A stretch of 64,000 nucleotides of DNA, taken from Buxus sempervirens (taxonomy: Eukaryota > Streptophyta > Magnoliopsida > Buxales > Buxaceae). Below the pieces are notes generated by a model, which saw only the letters and a program-made list of their open reading frames with translations, was not told the origin of the DNA and searched no databases. The position numbers and the translations under genes are program-made. Position 1 is the first letter of the stretch, and each line of letters starts with the position of its first letter. The DNA lies in contig OX387190.1 of the NCBI GenBank assembly GCA_947561395.2, positions 19,400,858-19,464,857 of the forward strand, given 5' to 3'. This document shows positions 22,492 through 34,248 of the stretch, one piece after another.

Positions 22492-22507
22492 ATCTCCCCC
22501 TTGGCAA
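22492..22507 (-). promoter_or_regulatory. polypurine tract of the copia element
   Basis: The minus strand reads TGCCAAGGGGGAGATT immediately before the LTR start. This is the plus-strand primer position, and it resembles known SIRE-type PPTs. Similar GGGGGAGAT runs occur at about 22672 and 22745. Confidence 0.75.
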
Positions 22508-22732
22508 ATGCCTGACAACAAACTTAAAACAGTGCTTAATATCAAATTCAGATAATATTGATTTCCATTTAAAAATTCAAAACACAATGATAAGGGAGAA
22601 CTCAGAATTTCATTCATTTCCAAAAAAATACACATTGTTCAGAAGATATATATACATTCAACCAAAAAATCTCCCCCTTAAACCAACTTCCAGAAAACAC
22701 AAAAACCACAAAACAAACAAAACTTGTGATCA

Positions 22733-24052
22733 TCAACCAGAAGACTCCCCCTTTCTGGGAGATGGTTTTGGTTCCCAAGTTCTTGAATAATGCCTGTACG
22801 CATCTTGGGACCGGGAGTGCAGCCAACACAACTTGTGATCCATCTCCAACTGGGTTCTTCGAATGCTACCCAGAAAATGATCAGCTTCATTTTGCATGCG
22901 TTGCTGCGCAGCAACATCCCTTTGCACCTCTCCACATGTAAAATCTACATCCTTTGCAAGCTTATCCAGCTTCTCTTGGGTCTCGGATTTGAACATGCTC
23001 ATCATCAGCATGTGAGCCCTTACTTCAGAATTGAAAGCCTCCTGGGAGGCTTGCATGGAATTAAACTTGTCCATGATTTCCATAACATCAGAACTGGACA
23101 AGGAGGATTGAGAAGAAGAAGGCTCCGAAGAAGCCAACCGAAAGGGATTCGCTCTTTTACTTCTGGTAAGGGTGGAGGCATCAATGGGAGGTTTGGGGTG
23201 AAGGATCAATTCAACAGGATCAGGTAGGATCCCTTGGTGAATGCACAAGTAAGTGATGAAAAGCCCAAAGGGAAGAGCAGAAGTCTTGGATTTCAAATTC
23301 CTAGACTGGATGATCTGATTGAAGATGATGGAAGGGAGACAGACGCTCTCTCTGTTCCATAGAGCATGAACGAGTCTTGCTCGAGAGTGAGAAATCTCAG
23401 AATGATGATCAGAGGGAACAAGAGAAGCACAAATGAACAGATTCAAGATCCTGAGAAGATCTTGGAGAGAGCCATAAGGAAGATAGTTTGGCTTATTTTT
23501 TATGGAGGTGGGAGCACCCTGAACAATAAAAGAAGAAATTATTGACTCCATGGGAGGATCAGAGTGAGAGGCTAGAAAGTCAAAGGAAGGAGATTCAACA
23601 ATGGGCAGTTCCAGAAGAGAGGAGATAAGTTCTTTCGAGAAGTCGAAAGAGATGCCCCGGACATAGGCTTTGACGAAGCCTTGATTTGCAAGATGAAGAT
23701 GGTGGAGGTTCGAATAGAACTCTCGCACCAGGTCTTGATAAGCAAAACCATTTATCAAAGCAAATTTCTTCCATCCATTGTCCGAAAACAAGGAGAAGAG
23801 CGGAGTGTCAGAGAAGGAGTCAAGCTTAATGGCCCTTTCCAAGAGGAGTGGCTGTGCTTGAAGAAATCATTATAATCAAACAAACCATTTCCAATGAATG
23901 GTTCAGATGAAGGTGATGGGGATGGGAGTCTCACCGGTGGAGAAGAGATAACTGGAGAGGTTCTCACTGGTGGAGAAGATGTAGCAGGAGTGGTTCTCAC
24001 CGGAGGAGAAGAGGTGGAAGGAGAATCAGTCCTAGGCTTTTTCTTGGGAGGC
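22733..24052 (-). pseudogene. extra ORF downstream of copia pol (env-like position)
   Basis: It begins MPPKKKPRTDSPSTSSP, a basic Ser/Pro-rich N terminus with PPVRT repeats. A globular part follows with the pattern GWKKFALINGFAYQDLVREFY and FVKAYVRGISFDFSKELISSLL, seen in plant proteins labelled 'putative plant transposon protein'. The C terminus is coiled-coil-like (SQEAFNSEVRAHMLMM...ETQEKLDKLAKDVDFTCGEVQRDV). I see no clear signal peptide or membrane span, so 'envelope' refers only to its place in the element. About one break. Function unknown. Confidence 0.65.
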
Positions 24053-24159
24053 ATGATGAAAATACAGGAGTAAAAAAATAGAAGAGAGAGAACAAACAAA
24101 CAGAAACAAGCAACACACGACGAAGCCCTAATGGCAGAACAATCTATCAAACCCTAACT

Positions 24160-25305
24160 TAAAAGAACGAGAGAAGAACACTGCAACTGGAAGAAACAAG
24201 ATGAAGACAGTAAAAAATTTTTTTACCTGAACAGTTGACAAGGTGAAGGAAGGGAAGAACAAAAGCAACGAAGCACCACGACGCGAGGAGCGAGGTGAAT
24301 CGCAGACAAAGACAAAAAGACAGAGGTAAAAAGTGAAACAGATTTCCCCTTGTTATAGGCAAAAAGATTTTGCTGCCAACGTGCATCCAGCGACGCTTAA
24401 CATGGCAGGTGCCAAAGCACGAAAGAAAGGAGAGTGCTACCAGCACGCTTCTAGTGACGTAGAAGGTGCACATGCAAAATCAAGAAAAAATACAATCACA
24501 AGGCAAAAATTTATAAAATGAGTTTGAACTATTCTTCATGAAAAATTCATACGTCTAAACACAAAGCTAAGATTTTAACTGAACTAAAAATCATCCAGAT
24601 AATCAACTTTTATTCAATCCAAGAAGTAATCATCACAAAACTGATTTTGAAGAACCTATCAAGGTTAATTCAGATGTGATACATTTCATATCTATGGCAA
24701 AAATTTCCTTCATGGTTTCTCATACTATAAATTTTCTTCAAGATATTGAGCACACATGCATATCAATGAATCAATGCTTGTGTAGTGTGTGAAATACATT
24801 TTTGACTTTTACACTTTATACATATGGAAGGCTATTTTAGTGTAATCATACTTGGAAAGTATAGACATACCCCAAACTTCATTTTGGTGGCTTTCGCACA
24901 TCAGAGATAGGTAGCCTTTTCTGATCTCTTTTTCTTGTCTTTTTGTAGAAGGCATTGACCCTTAAAAAACCTGAGTTTACAGTTCATTCCAAGAATATAC
25001 CTTCTTTCTCTATTTCTTTTTGAGAATTACAGTGGCTTTCACTCTAATCTCTATGGCAGCCATTTCCAAAACTTTTCTTTTCATAAAGGTGATAGCCTAT
25101 AGATCCCAAGCTTCAACACACAATAAACTTCAATACACAAAGGTGTTTAAGACAAAATTGATAGTTGATTACAAGACATTTCTATCAATATGCATAGACT
25201 CAAGCTTCCTGAATTAAGATTTTAGTATCAAGAACACATAAGTTCATTTTGAACAGACATGTAAATCATTTTACATCTAAATTAACTCAAAACAGAACCT
25301 GATTT
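24160..25305 (-). other. non-coding stretch between copia pol and the extra ORF
   Basis: About 1.1 kb, AT-rich, with no supported gene on either strand. It is an ordinary inter-ORF region of a SIRE-type element, although 24370-24480 repeats GCTACCAGC-like motifs that are also found in the LTR. Confidence 0.5.
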
Positions 25306-25524
25306 TCAGTTTTGAGAGCATACTCCTAGGGATTTCCTAAGAGTTTCAAATCTGTTCTGATCTAAAGGTTTAGTGAAAATATCAGCCAACTGTTTTTCAG
25401 TAGATATATATTCAATCATAACAGTTTTGTCTTCAATTAACTCTCTTATAAAGTGATGCATGATGTCTATATGTTTAGTCCTTGAGTGTTGAACAGGATT
25501 TTTGGAAATATTTATGGCACTTTG
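25306..25524 (-). pseudogene. C-terminal end of copia RNase H
   Basis: The minus-strand protein SAINISKNPVQHSRTKHID followed by EYISTEKQLADIFTKPLD is the well-known end of Ty1/copia RNase H, including the SKHID-like and LADIFTKPL signatures. The upstream part of pol is missing because family-F LTR sequence begins at 25525. Confidence 0.9.
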
Positions 25525-26208
25525 TGTACGCACCCGATTTCGGTTGCACGACGAGGCGCACGCAAAACGGAGCGTGCCTTGGGATTTGTTTGGAGTCGCC
25601 ACTGCCTGATGGGGTGCAGGCAGACACCTGGGTGCCTAAGTTCTTCTACTAAGGCTTGGTCTGCGGCTTGAGATTCTAAGTAGGTTCTCGGTTGCGGTCT
25701 GGGGAAGTCCATAGACACCCCAGTCCACCCCGTCAAGTAACGGGTCCCATAACTTTCCCTGGTTTGAGTCAACTCAGTTGGTCTCTCACTCACCCGATGC
25801 CTAATCCAACATTCAATTTTGGTTAAGTCTGGCGGGACCGCCAAAGTGGTGTGGGTCCCTTTACTTGATTTTATCTTCTTATTATTGAATGAAGTGAGTC
25901 TGATTGGGTGGGTCTCGTTGGAAGGCCCACGGATCCCTTAGTAGGCTTGGTTGAGCCCACGTGTCCCTTTGTGGGCCTCAGTCTAGCCTGAGAGGCCCTT
26001 TGGGCTTTGGTTCAAATGAATTGATTTTACTTTAAGGTTTAAGTTGGATTATTTAAATGGATTTCATGCCAAAAGTGGGCCGAGGCTGTTTGTGGGCCCC
26101 TGAGTGGGCCTCGGCCTGGTTGCCAAGTGTTTTGAGTTTATTTGGGTTAATCTTTGCCAAAATGGGCCAGGATTTGGGCTTGGGGCCCTTTACCTGGGTG
26201 TAAGCACC
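25525..26208 (-). repeat. partial family-F LTR, minus orientation
   Basis: This is the reverse complement of the last ~680 bp of the F LTR (about 28320-28993). It starts at the exact LTR terminus, TGTACGCACCCG = revcomp of CGGGTGCGTACA. The plus-strand F LTR begins at 26209. The simplest reading is that a plus-strand F element inserted into the LTR of an older minus-strand F element. Confidence 0.85.
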
Positions 26209-26748
26209 TTATTTTTTCACCCCTGGAAGTGCTGAAAATGAAAACCCTAGCAGAAAAGTCAAACCCTGAGGGGTCGAAAGTTGACCTTTTAATCAGATAA
26301 AATTTGGCCACATCGCCTTACCCCATTGGATAGAGAATCCCGACACGAGTCCAACGCAACTGAGTTTGCTGAAATTGAGGTCCGGATGAGGGTTCTGCGG
26401 GCAGTCAAACTTAAGAGAAAGCCAAAAATTGACTTTTCCTCGAAATCCGTGCCAAGTTCTTAGTCCTATGCCATTGGATAGAGGACTCCGATGCGAGTCT
26501 AACACAATTGAGTTTGCTCAAATCGGAGTTCGGATGAGAGAGATATGAGCTGTCAAAGTTTCCGGACAGCAAAGCCAGAAACTGCACACGTGGCGCAAGA
26601 ACTGCGCACGTGGCAGCCAACGCAGCAAAATATCTCAGGGACTAAATCTTAATTATAAAAAATTCGTACGGGCGACCGTAGATATCAAAAAGGGTCAAAT
26701 CGGTCAAATCGGTCGAGTCGAAGGGCAAATCTGTAATTTTTTCGATTT

Positions 26749-26954
26749 GTATCCGGTCACATATACCGGATACACTGCCTATCCTTCATGGCCGGACTTG
26801 AAGACCGGATACATGAAGATATTCGCGCGACATTCGCGCCACTTGGCCGACAGATTCGCGGCGGCATTTAATTTCCAAATGATTGTGTTTGTATCCGGAC
26901 TTGAAGACCGGATACAAAGTAGCCTTAGTGTATCCGGCCTGAGTTGCCGGATAC
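26749..26954 (+). repeat. dyad array upstream of the F TATA box
   Basis: 25-bp dyads start at 26749 and 26788 (39 bp apart), and at 26891 and 26930 (39 bp apart). Three have stems GTATCCGG...CCGGATAC; the second has a weaker left arm. About 78 bp of other sequence separates the two pairs. The last dyad ends 12 bp before the TATA box. The same pattern returns in the truncated 3' LTR at 37751, 37790 and 37903. Confidence 0.9.
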
Positions 26955-26965
26955 ATTATTTTTTC

Positions 26966-26973
26966 TATAAAAA
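26966..26973 (+). promoter_or_regulatory. LTR TATA box (F)
   Basis: TTTTCTATAAAAAGC directly follows the dyad array and is the best TATA match in the F LTR. Confidence 0.65.
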
Positions 26974-27824
26974 GCAAACCAGCAGCTCATTTCGGGGGTT
27001 GGCATTTTTTTGCTGCTTCCACCTCTCCTCCCTCAGACCACCTGCCCCGAAATCTCCTCTTCCAGCCCCTCTTAGGCTCCTTAAACCCTTCAACCTTAGA
27101 TCAAGGCCCTCCTACCCCCTCCTTCCTTCTTCTTCTCCATCTTCATCCCACCAAGAAGGAGCCAAGCTGTTGCCGCTGTGGGAAGGTGCTGCTCTAGCCG
27201 GTGTTTGTGCTTCAAGAAGAAGACTACGCACTTCAAAGGGGTCTCAAAACCCCAAGGTATTGCCCCTCAACATGTTTCATTATACATATATAAAAATAAG
27301 AATGTTTGAGCATGCATAAAATGTGTTACCATGTCTCCATTTTATGTGCAGGGGGAGGGTGTTCCCCTTTATTTATGCATCTCTTGTACCCCCCATGTAA
27401 CCCCCTCATTCCCTTCTTTGAATGGTCTTATTCGAATGATCTTGCATGCGTGCTAAGCATGAAGTAATGATTTAATGCATGAGTGTAGATTAGAGTATCT
27501 AGGTCATGTATGCCATGCATGTCTCTTGGAAAGCATGTTCCCCCATACCCCTTTTTGCTATATCCCCTAGTTAAAGTCATGGACAGCATGATATGGTCGT
27601 CTCTTTAGCACATGCACGCATGCATGCCTTCACACACCATTGGAATCATAGGTCCCCCCTCCTTGCTTTGTTGTAAGAATCTCAAAAGAAATCGAAACGA
27701 GGTGATTCCTCATCTCCCGAACCAACGTGGGCTCACGCAGGAGCCCACATGATCACTGGAACATCCCAAGAGGCTTAGAAACCCAATCCCATAGCCAAAA
27801 TCCGAAAAAAGGGGTTCTGTGTGT

Positions 27825-27927
27825 TGATCCGGTAACTCAGGCCGGATCAACATAAGCCTGTGTGTAGCCGGTAACAGATACCGGAGACACAGTGACCTGT
27901 GTGTAACCGGTATCTCAGGCCGGCTAC
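27825..27927 (+). repeat. second dyad array in the F LTR (three units)
   Basis: 25-bp dyads start at 27825, 27864 and 27903, again exactly 39 bp apart. Stems are TGATCCGG...CCGGATCA, GTAGCCGGTA...TACCGGAGAC and GTAACCGG...CCGGCTAC. The first loop, TAACTCAGG, resembles the first dyad loop of the E-family leader arrays. Confidence 0.9.
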
Positions 27928-28996
27928 ACTGCCAGAATGTGGTTTTTGCCATTTTGTGATTTTGTGCAATATTTTGAATTGTTTGATCGAATCCGGGCGA
28001 ACCAGTAGGATTTCTGGCTCACACGGAAACCCAAGGTGGGCCATGGACCGACTCGGTCCAAATTGATTCCCGGTGGGCCTTCCAACGGGGCCCACCAAGC
28101 CCGACTAATTTACTCATGCTTAACTAAGAGAAATAAGAGATTTGAGTGGGCCGGACCACTTGAGGCCCACCCAAGCCCTATTTGGGCCATGCATGCTTAA
28201 AGTAGATTGTGGTTTGGCCGAGACCACGGGCAGGGCCTGTCGGGCCCACTAAGCTCATTAAACCAAGGTTAGGGTGTCAAAACCCTAATTCAAGAAGTCT
28301 TGGGTTTTTCAAAGCCCAAGCCCAGGTAAAGGGCCCCAAGCCCAATACCTGGCCCACTTTGGTGAATTTTAATAAAAGATAAATTAAATCATTTGGCAAC
28401 CAGGGTGAGGCCCACTCAAGGGCCCACAAACAGTCCCGGCCCACTTGTGCATAGAGATCATTTAAATAATCATACTGGAATTTAAATAAAATCAATTCAC
28501 TTGAACCAAAGCCCAAAGGGCCTCTCAGGCTAGACTGTGGCCCACAAGGGACACGTGGGCTCCACCAAGCCCACCAAGGAATCCACGGGCCTTCCAACGG
28601 GGCCCGCCCATGCAGACTCATCTCACTTTGAGCTAAAGAAGATAAAATCAAGTAAAGGGACCCACACCACTTTGGCGGTCCCGCCAGACTTAACTAAATT
28701 GAATGCTGGATTAGGAATCGGGTGAGCGAGAGACCGACTGAATTGACTCAAACCAGGGAATCCTATGGGACCCGTCACTTGACGGGGTGGACTGGGGTGT
28801 CTACGGACTTCCCCAGACCGCAACCGAGCCCCTACTTAGAATCTCAAAGCCACAGACCAAAAGCCTTAATAGAAGAAATTAGGCACCCAGGTGTCTGCCT
28901 GCACCCCGTCAGGCAGTGGCGACTCCAAACAAACCCTGAGGCACGCATCGTTTTGTGTGCGCCTTGTCGTGCGACCGAAATCGGGTGCGCACAGCC

Positions 28997-29014
28997 TGGC
29001 GACTCCACTGGGGA
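28997..29014 (+). promoter_or_regulatory. primer-binding site, tRNA-Arg (F)
   Basis: TGGCGACTCCACTGGGGA is three bases after the LTR end, a perfect-looking complement of the plant tRNA-Arg 3' end (...TCCCCAGTGGAGTCG plus CCA). Confidence 0.88.
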
Positions 29015-30829
29015 ATTTCTCAACCCAATAGAACCCATGGTTAGAATGAGTCAACCCAAGAGGGATTTTAGTCGATTTTTAGGGTTTTACTACCTCGCTT
29101 AGTAAGACGTGGAAATACACGCAACTGCGTATTATGGGGAATCCTGTCACAAGGACATGATAATCGCCTAAGGAAAGTGGGATTTAAGCGGTCCCCTGTG
29201 ACCCCCCACTTACCTGGGGACTCCCCTGGAACCTCGTGTTGCGTGCCAATTCCGCACCTTGCTATACGAGACGGTAAAATTCCTTTGTCAACAAAATCCA
29301 GTCAAATCTCACCCGGTTAGACACCGCACTCAGCCCAACTGCACATACGGGCACACCACCACACCATGGATGGATTTATTTTCCAATTTTGTGTTAAACT
29401 GCGTGGGGTGACACGCACGAGGGAGGGTGCGTGAATGATCCGACCCTGAATGATTGAGTGAATGCGGATATTGCATCTTCTTCTCCAAAACCTAGATCTA
29501 TCTAGCAGCCTACCCTTCTGATTCCTATGAACTGATCTTTGGGATGGTATTAGCACCTACGCTCCCGTGGCTTGCCGAGGAAAGCAGGGTAAACCCATCC
29601 CCCCAATTTTCTGGAGTCCATTAGCACCACTGGTTTCTTGCCGTGGCACGCGAGGATCTAGTACTGGTCCAGACCCTTGTAGGCGTATGTCTCGGGCTGG
29701 GTATCCTTCCGCACCTAACGCTTCTGAATGAACCGTGTTTTGGTATTGTGAGATAGTGTGAATGATGAAGTAAGAAAAAAATCAAAATAAAATCCAGAGT
29801 CCATCAGGGGCAGCGACCCCCACTGCTTGCATCAAATGGAGTAAACCCTAGATTATGGGCTGCCTTAGCCCTAATTTAGGAAGCTAACCTAACTTTGATC
29901 AGGGGAACCACCCCAGATCCATGCATGGAGTCCTGCAAGCCGTGGGCCTTGACCCATTGAGTCCGCTGGAAGCACACTGAGTCCGGGTCGGCCTTTTGAG
30001 CAGATGAAAGTCGGCTAGATCAAGCAATCAGATGAAAGCAGGCCAGATCAGAGTAGGGGCACCAAACCCTAGATTTAGGAATTTGGCCGATCCGCCTTGA
30101 AGTAAACTTGTACCCTTCCTTTTGGCTCCCAACAGCCTTAAGGATGAATTCTTTGCAGATTTTTGAGAATATCATGTAAATTTTGCCCTCGCTGGTAATT
30201 TGTAAATTTTGTTGGTCTGACATATGGAAATCAAAGGCAGATGAAAGAAAAGCTGACTGGGACTCAGCTCTGCTTCCATACACAAGTGTGTCTAGAAGTC
30301 GTGCCCCACAGAGCACCAACCTTTCTTAGGATTGTGCACACACCCTTTTTGGTGTAATTTTCATACTCGTTTTTTGATACCGGATTTTTGAATGGTAATA
30401 TCATTTGGCCTTGGTTTTAATTTTGTGCAAGCATCTTCATGCATCAAGTGCACACACTTCGATATCATTTGCACAAACATTTTGATTAAATCATTTCCAA
30501 GGGAAAGAATGCAAAATTTTCCAAAATCAAAGCTACACCGGGACTTGCTCCAATTCCCTGTGCCTCAATCAGCTTCAGCTTAATCAGAAAAATCATTGAA
30601 ATAAATGGGCTGTGACCTAGCCCAAAATAACAAGTCAAGAAAAATCAAGGATGAGTCTAACCCTTGTTGAGGACCATCAGCCAAATTGAAAAAGAAAAAA
30701 TGATGAAAAGAAAATAAAGAAGAAATTCCAAATCCAAGTAAAGACCAAATGTGTCAAAATGTAAAATCTCAATCAAGGCCATTTTGTGCTTCTGCAACCC
30801 TAGGAAATCATTTCGTGTTTCCCAAAAAC
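29015..30829 (+). other. first part of the F leader
   Basis: Non-coding. Up to about 30150 it follows the E2 leader landmark by landmark (GATAATCGCCTAAGG, TGACACGCACGAGGGAGG, CTAGCAGCC, CTCCCGTGGCTTGCC). From 30150 to 30830 it is AT-rich with nothing recognisable. There is no ORF1 like the one E2 carries. Confidence 0.65.
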
Positions 30830-31060
30830 AGGAACTCTTCCCAAACCGGGACTTCTTCCCAAACTGGGACTTCTTCCCAAACAGGGACTTTCCCCAAAAT
30901 CAGGAACTTCTACCCAAGACAGGGACTTCTTCCCAAACAAGGACTTTCCCCAAAATCAGGAACTTCTGCCCAAGACAGGGGCTTCTTCCCAAACCGGGAC
31001 TACCCCCAAAAAATCAGGGACTCTTCCCCTCGCCTCTGAATGGCAAAATCTTAGTCGAAG
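30830..31060 (+). repeat. short array of GGGA...TCCC mini-hairpins (F leader)
   Basis: About ten units such as GGGACTTCTTCCC, GGGACTTTCCCC and GGAACTCTTCCC are each a small palindrome, separated by AAAC or AAAATCA linkers. It leads into the larger array that follows. Confidence 0.75.
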
Positions 31061-31080
31061 CCATTTCGCGCTTCCGCTAA

Positions 31081-32310
31081 TTTGAAGCCATTTCGTGCTT
31101 CCACCAAAATTGAAACCATTTCGTGTTTCCTAAATCCGAAGCCATTTCGTGCTTCCCCCAAATTGAAACCATTTCGTGTTTCCAAAATGAAACCATTTCG
31201 TGTTTCCTAAATCCGAAGTCATTTTGTGCTTCCTCTAAACTGAAACCATTTCGTGTTTCCCAATTGAAGCCACTTCGTGCTTCCCCAAATTTGAAACCAT
31301 TTCGCGTTTCCAAATCCAAAGCCATTTCGTGCTGCCCCAAATTTGAAACCACTTTGTGTTTCCAAAATCTTAGTCGAAGCCATTTCGCGCTTCCGTTAAT
31401 TTGAAGCCATTTCGTGCTTCCACTAATCTGAAACCATTTCGTGTTTCCAAATTGAAACCATTTCGTGTTTCCTAAATCCAAAGCCATTTCATGCTTCCCC
31501 CAAATTGAAACCACTTTGTGTTTCCCAAAATCTTAGTCGAAGCCATTTCGTGCTTCCACCAAAAGTGAAACCATTTCGTGTTTCCCAAAATCTTAATTTG
31601 AAGCCATTTCGTGCTTCCACTAATCTGAAACCATTTCGTGTTTCCAAATTGAAACCATTTCGTGCTTCCTGAATCCGAAGTCATTTCGTGCTTCCTCTAA
31701 ATTGAAACCATTTCGTGTTTCCAAATCTGAAGCCATTTCGTGCTTCCTCCTAATCTGAAACCATTTCGTGTTTCCAAATTGAAACCATTTCGTGTTTCCT
31801 GAATCCGAAGCCATTTCGTGCTTCCCCCAAATTTAAACCGTTTCGTGTTTCCAAAATTGAAACCATTTCGTGTTTCCTAAATCCGAAGTCATTTCGTGCT
31901 TCCTCTAAATTGAAACCATTTCGTGTTTCTAAATCCGAAGCCATTTCGTGCTTCCCCCAATTTGAAACCATTTCGTGTTTTCATATCGTAGTAGGAACCA
32001 TTTCGTGTTTCTGCTGCTCCCGAAGCCATTTCGTGTTTCCCAAATCCGAAGCCATTTCGTGCTCCCCCCAATTTAAAACCATATCATAGTAGGAACCATT
32101 TCGTGTCTCTGCTGCTCCCGAAGCCATTTCGTGCTTCCCCAAAATCTGAAGCCACTTCGTGTTTCCAAATTGAAGCCATTTCGAGCTTCCACTACTCTGA
32201 AACCATTTTGCGTTTCCAAAATCCAAATCAAAGCCATTTCGCGCTTCCCCAAATCTCAGTAGGAGTCATTTCGTACTTCTGCTGCTTTGGAAATCATTTT
32301 GCATTTCTCC
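31081..32310 (+). repeat. array of about 45 mini-hairpins with two matched stem types (F leader)
   Basis: Some 45 units of 19 bp take the form GAAGCCATTTCGTGCTTCC or GAAACCATTTCGTGTTTCC. GAAGC is nearly always matched with GCTTC, and GAAAC with GTTTC; rarer units such as GAAAT...ATTTC also match. Linkers of 5-20 bp (AAATCCG, CCCAAATT and similar) vary. Confidence 0.93.
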
Positions 32311-32670
32311 AAATTCGGTAGGAATCACTTACCCCGCAAGAATCAACTCTTGAGGTTCCTGGAGATCAAACACAGGGACTGTCCCATGGACATGTACCCA
32401 TTCTTGGAAATCAACTCTTGCAGTTTCCAAAATTTGCGGAAATCAATTCTCGCAGTTCCTAAAATCAAAACAGGGACTCTTCCTTTACCTCCGAATTGGC
32501 GGTTAAAAAGGAGAATGAATAATGGAAAATCATCACAGTCAATCTGCACAGACATGCATTATATTTCGTTATAATGTGCATTCTTTATACTAACTTGTCT
32601 ATTTTCAACCCAAGGTACCAAGATTGCGTTTCGCAGTCCATACCTCCTACGTTCAAGAAGAAGATTACGG

Positions 32671-34248
32671 ATGGATCCTGCTGAAGGACTTGAGCAAGCG
32701 CCACCTCTCCCGCCTCATGGGCAGGAGGACTTGGAAGGCCACCCTGTGATCGCTGGCCTTAATCAGCAGATAGCCAACATGACCAACATGATGACTGCCA
32801 TGATGCAGCAAATGGAGAGAATGCAAGCGCCACAGCAGCTTGTACAGCCACCACCAGTGGTACCTCCGCCACAACAGCCAACACCTCCGGCGCAACAGCC
32901 ACAACTAGAGCAGCCACCACCAGGGCTCCCACAGTTGAACCTACAGCCGCCGGAACCACAGATCCCGCATCGTTTGGCAACTCAACCAGAGCAGCCCTTA
33001 CAGATTCCGGCACCCCTGGCCGTACCACCACAGCAGGTAATGCCACAAGGGATGGGGCACGAAGAAGAAGAGTGGTACCGAGCACGGGAAGCACCAGGTA
33101 TCTCAGTCCAGGTGCAAGCGGATGTGCAAATGCTGAAAGAACAGATGCGGATTGTGAACCAAGGTCCTATACCAAAGGAAGCCTCATTGGACAGACTCGG
33201 GTTCTTCCCTAATCTACAACTTCCGCCAAAGTTTAGGTGCCCAGACTTTGTGAAATTTGACGGAAGTGGGTGCCCATTGTCTCACCTTAGGGCATACTTC
33301 GGGGATATGTGCCAGTACGCCTATGATGAGAGAATCATGATCCAATTCTTTCAACGCTCCCTGATAGGCTCAGTGCAGAAATGGTTCACCAGTCTGGACA
33401 GGAACCAGATAAAAACTTGGGATGACCTGGCCAGCATATTCCTTGAACACTTCAAGTTCAACACGGAGGTCTTGCCCACACAGATGGAATTACAAAAGAT
33501 GACCAAAAAGGGGACTGAATCCATGCGTGAGTATGCAAAGAGATGACGAGAAATGGCCGGAATGGTTCAACCACCCATGTTGGAAAAAGAAATGGTGACA
33601 CTATTCATCTCAACACTGGGGCAGCCGTACTACACTTTGCTGCTGGGGCAGTTTGCTGCGAGTTTTGCTGATCTGGTAGTGGTAGCAGACAGAATAGAAG
33701 ATGGAGTGAAGTTTGGCAGAGTGGCTGGCTTTGCAACTGAGCAGAGAAGGACCCCTGTCAGTGGAAGGGGCATGGATAGAAAGAAAGAGGACGAAGCCGT
33801 CAACTACGTCCAACAGAATCGGCCTATCCACTTCTCAACACCCGACAGGAGGGAGAATCAGAATAGTGGTCCGGGGGCACAATCCACAGGTCGGCCGAGG
33901 TGGACCAAGGAGGAATTCCAAGCGAGGTTGAGCAGGGTGTTCACACCCCTACCTTATCCCCTGTCAGAATTACTGCCAACCCTATTGAAGAAAGGGTACT
34001 TACAGAAGAAGCAGCCAACTCAGAAACCGTCCAACAGTCGCTCCTATAACCCCAATGAGTATTACGACTGCCACATGGGAGCCCCTGGACATCATACCAA
34101 TCGCTGCTGGGAATTGAAACATGATGTACAGGACTTGATTGACAACAAGCGTATCTCAGTCGATCCCCCAGTATCAACTCCTCCCTCGGCCATTTTCACG
34201 GATCCTCTTCCTAACCACAATCAGGCTTCTTCAAGTGGCACCAGCTGA
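32671..34248 (+). pseudogene. gag of F
   Basis: It starts MDPAEGLEQAPPLPPHGQ. An N-terminal region with Met/Gln-rich helix (MTNMMTAMMQQMERM) and a long Pro/Gln linker leads into Retrotrans_gag: LPPKFRCPDFVKFDGSGCP, IMIQFFQRSLIGSVQKWF, TLGQPYYTLLLGQF. A CHHC knuckle, CHMGAPGHHTNRC, lies near the C-terminal end. It is closest to E2 gag. About one break interrupts it, and it is the only recognisable gene in F. Confidence 0.88.

Larger units (their letters stand above)
21193..25524 (-). mobile_element. 3' part of a SIRE/Maximus-type Ty1/copia element
   Basis: On the minus strand, in element order: the end of pol (RNase H, 25524-25306), a 1.1-kb non-coding stretch, an env-like or extra ORF (24052-22733), a PPT, and the 3' LTR (22491-21193). 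An ORF between pol and the 3' LTR and the AAGGGGGAGATT PPT fit SIRE/Maximus. The 5' part is cut off by the family-F sequence at 25525. It is a fossil with a small number of breaks in what remains. Confidence 0.82.
26209..28993 (+). repeat. 5' LTR of F
   Basis: It starts TGTAAGCACCTTATTTTTTC and ends GGGTGCGCACA, and the primer site follows. At about 2.79 kb it is the longest LTR here. It holds two dyad arrays and a TATA box, and its second half is rich in GGGCC/GGCCC runs as in E2. Confidence 0.9.

Noticed and set aside
22733-24052. A true envelope glycoprotein in the copia element
   Set aside because: No clear signal peptide, transmembrane segment or glycoprotein pattern is seen. Only the position matches SIRE env-like ORFs.
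31077-32226. Minus-strand frames with repeats like GFNLEEARNDFGFRKHEMVS
   Set aside because: They are by-products of the GAAGCCATTTCGTGC mini-hairpin array.
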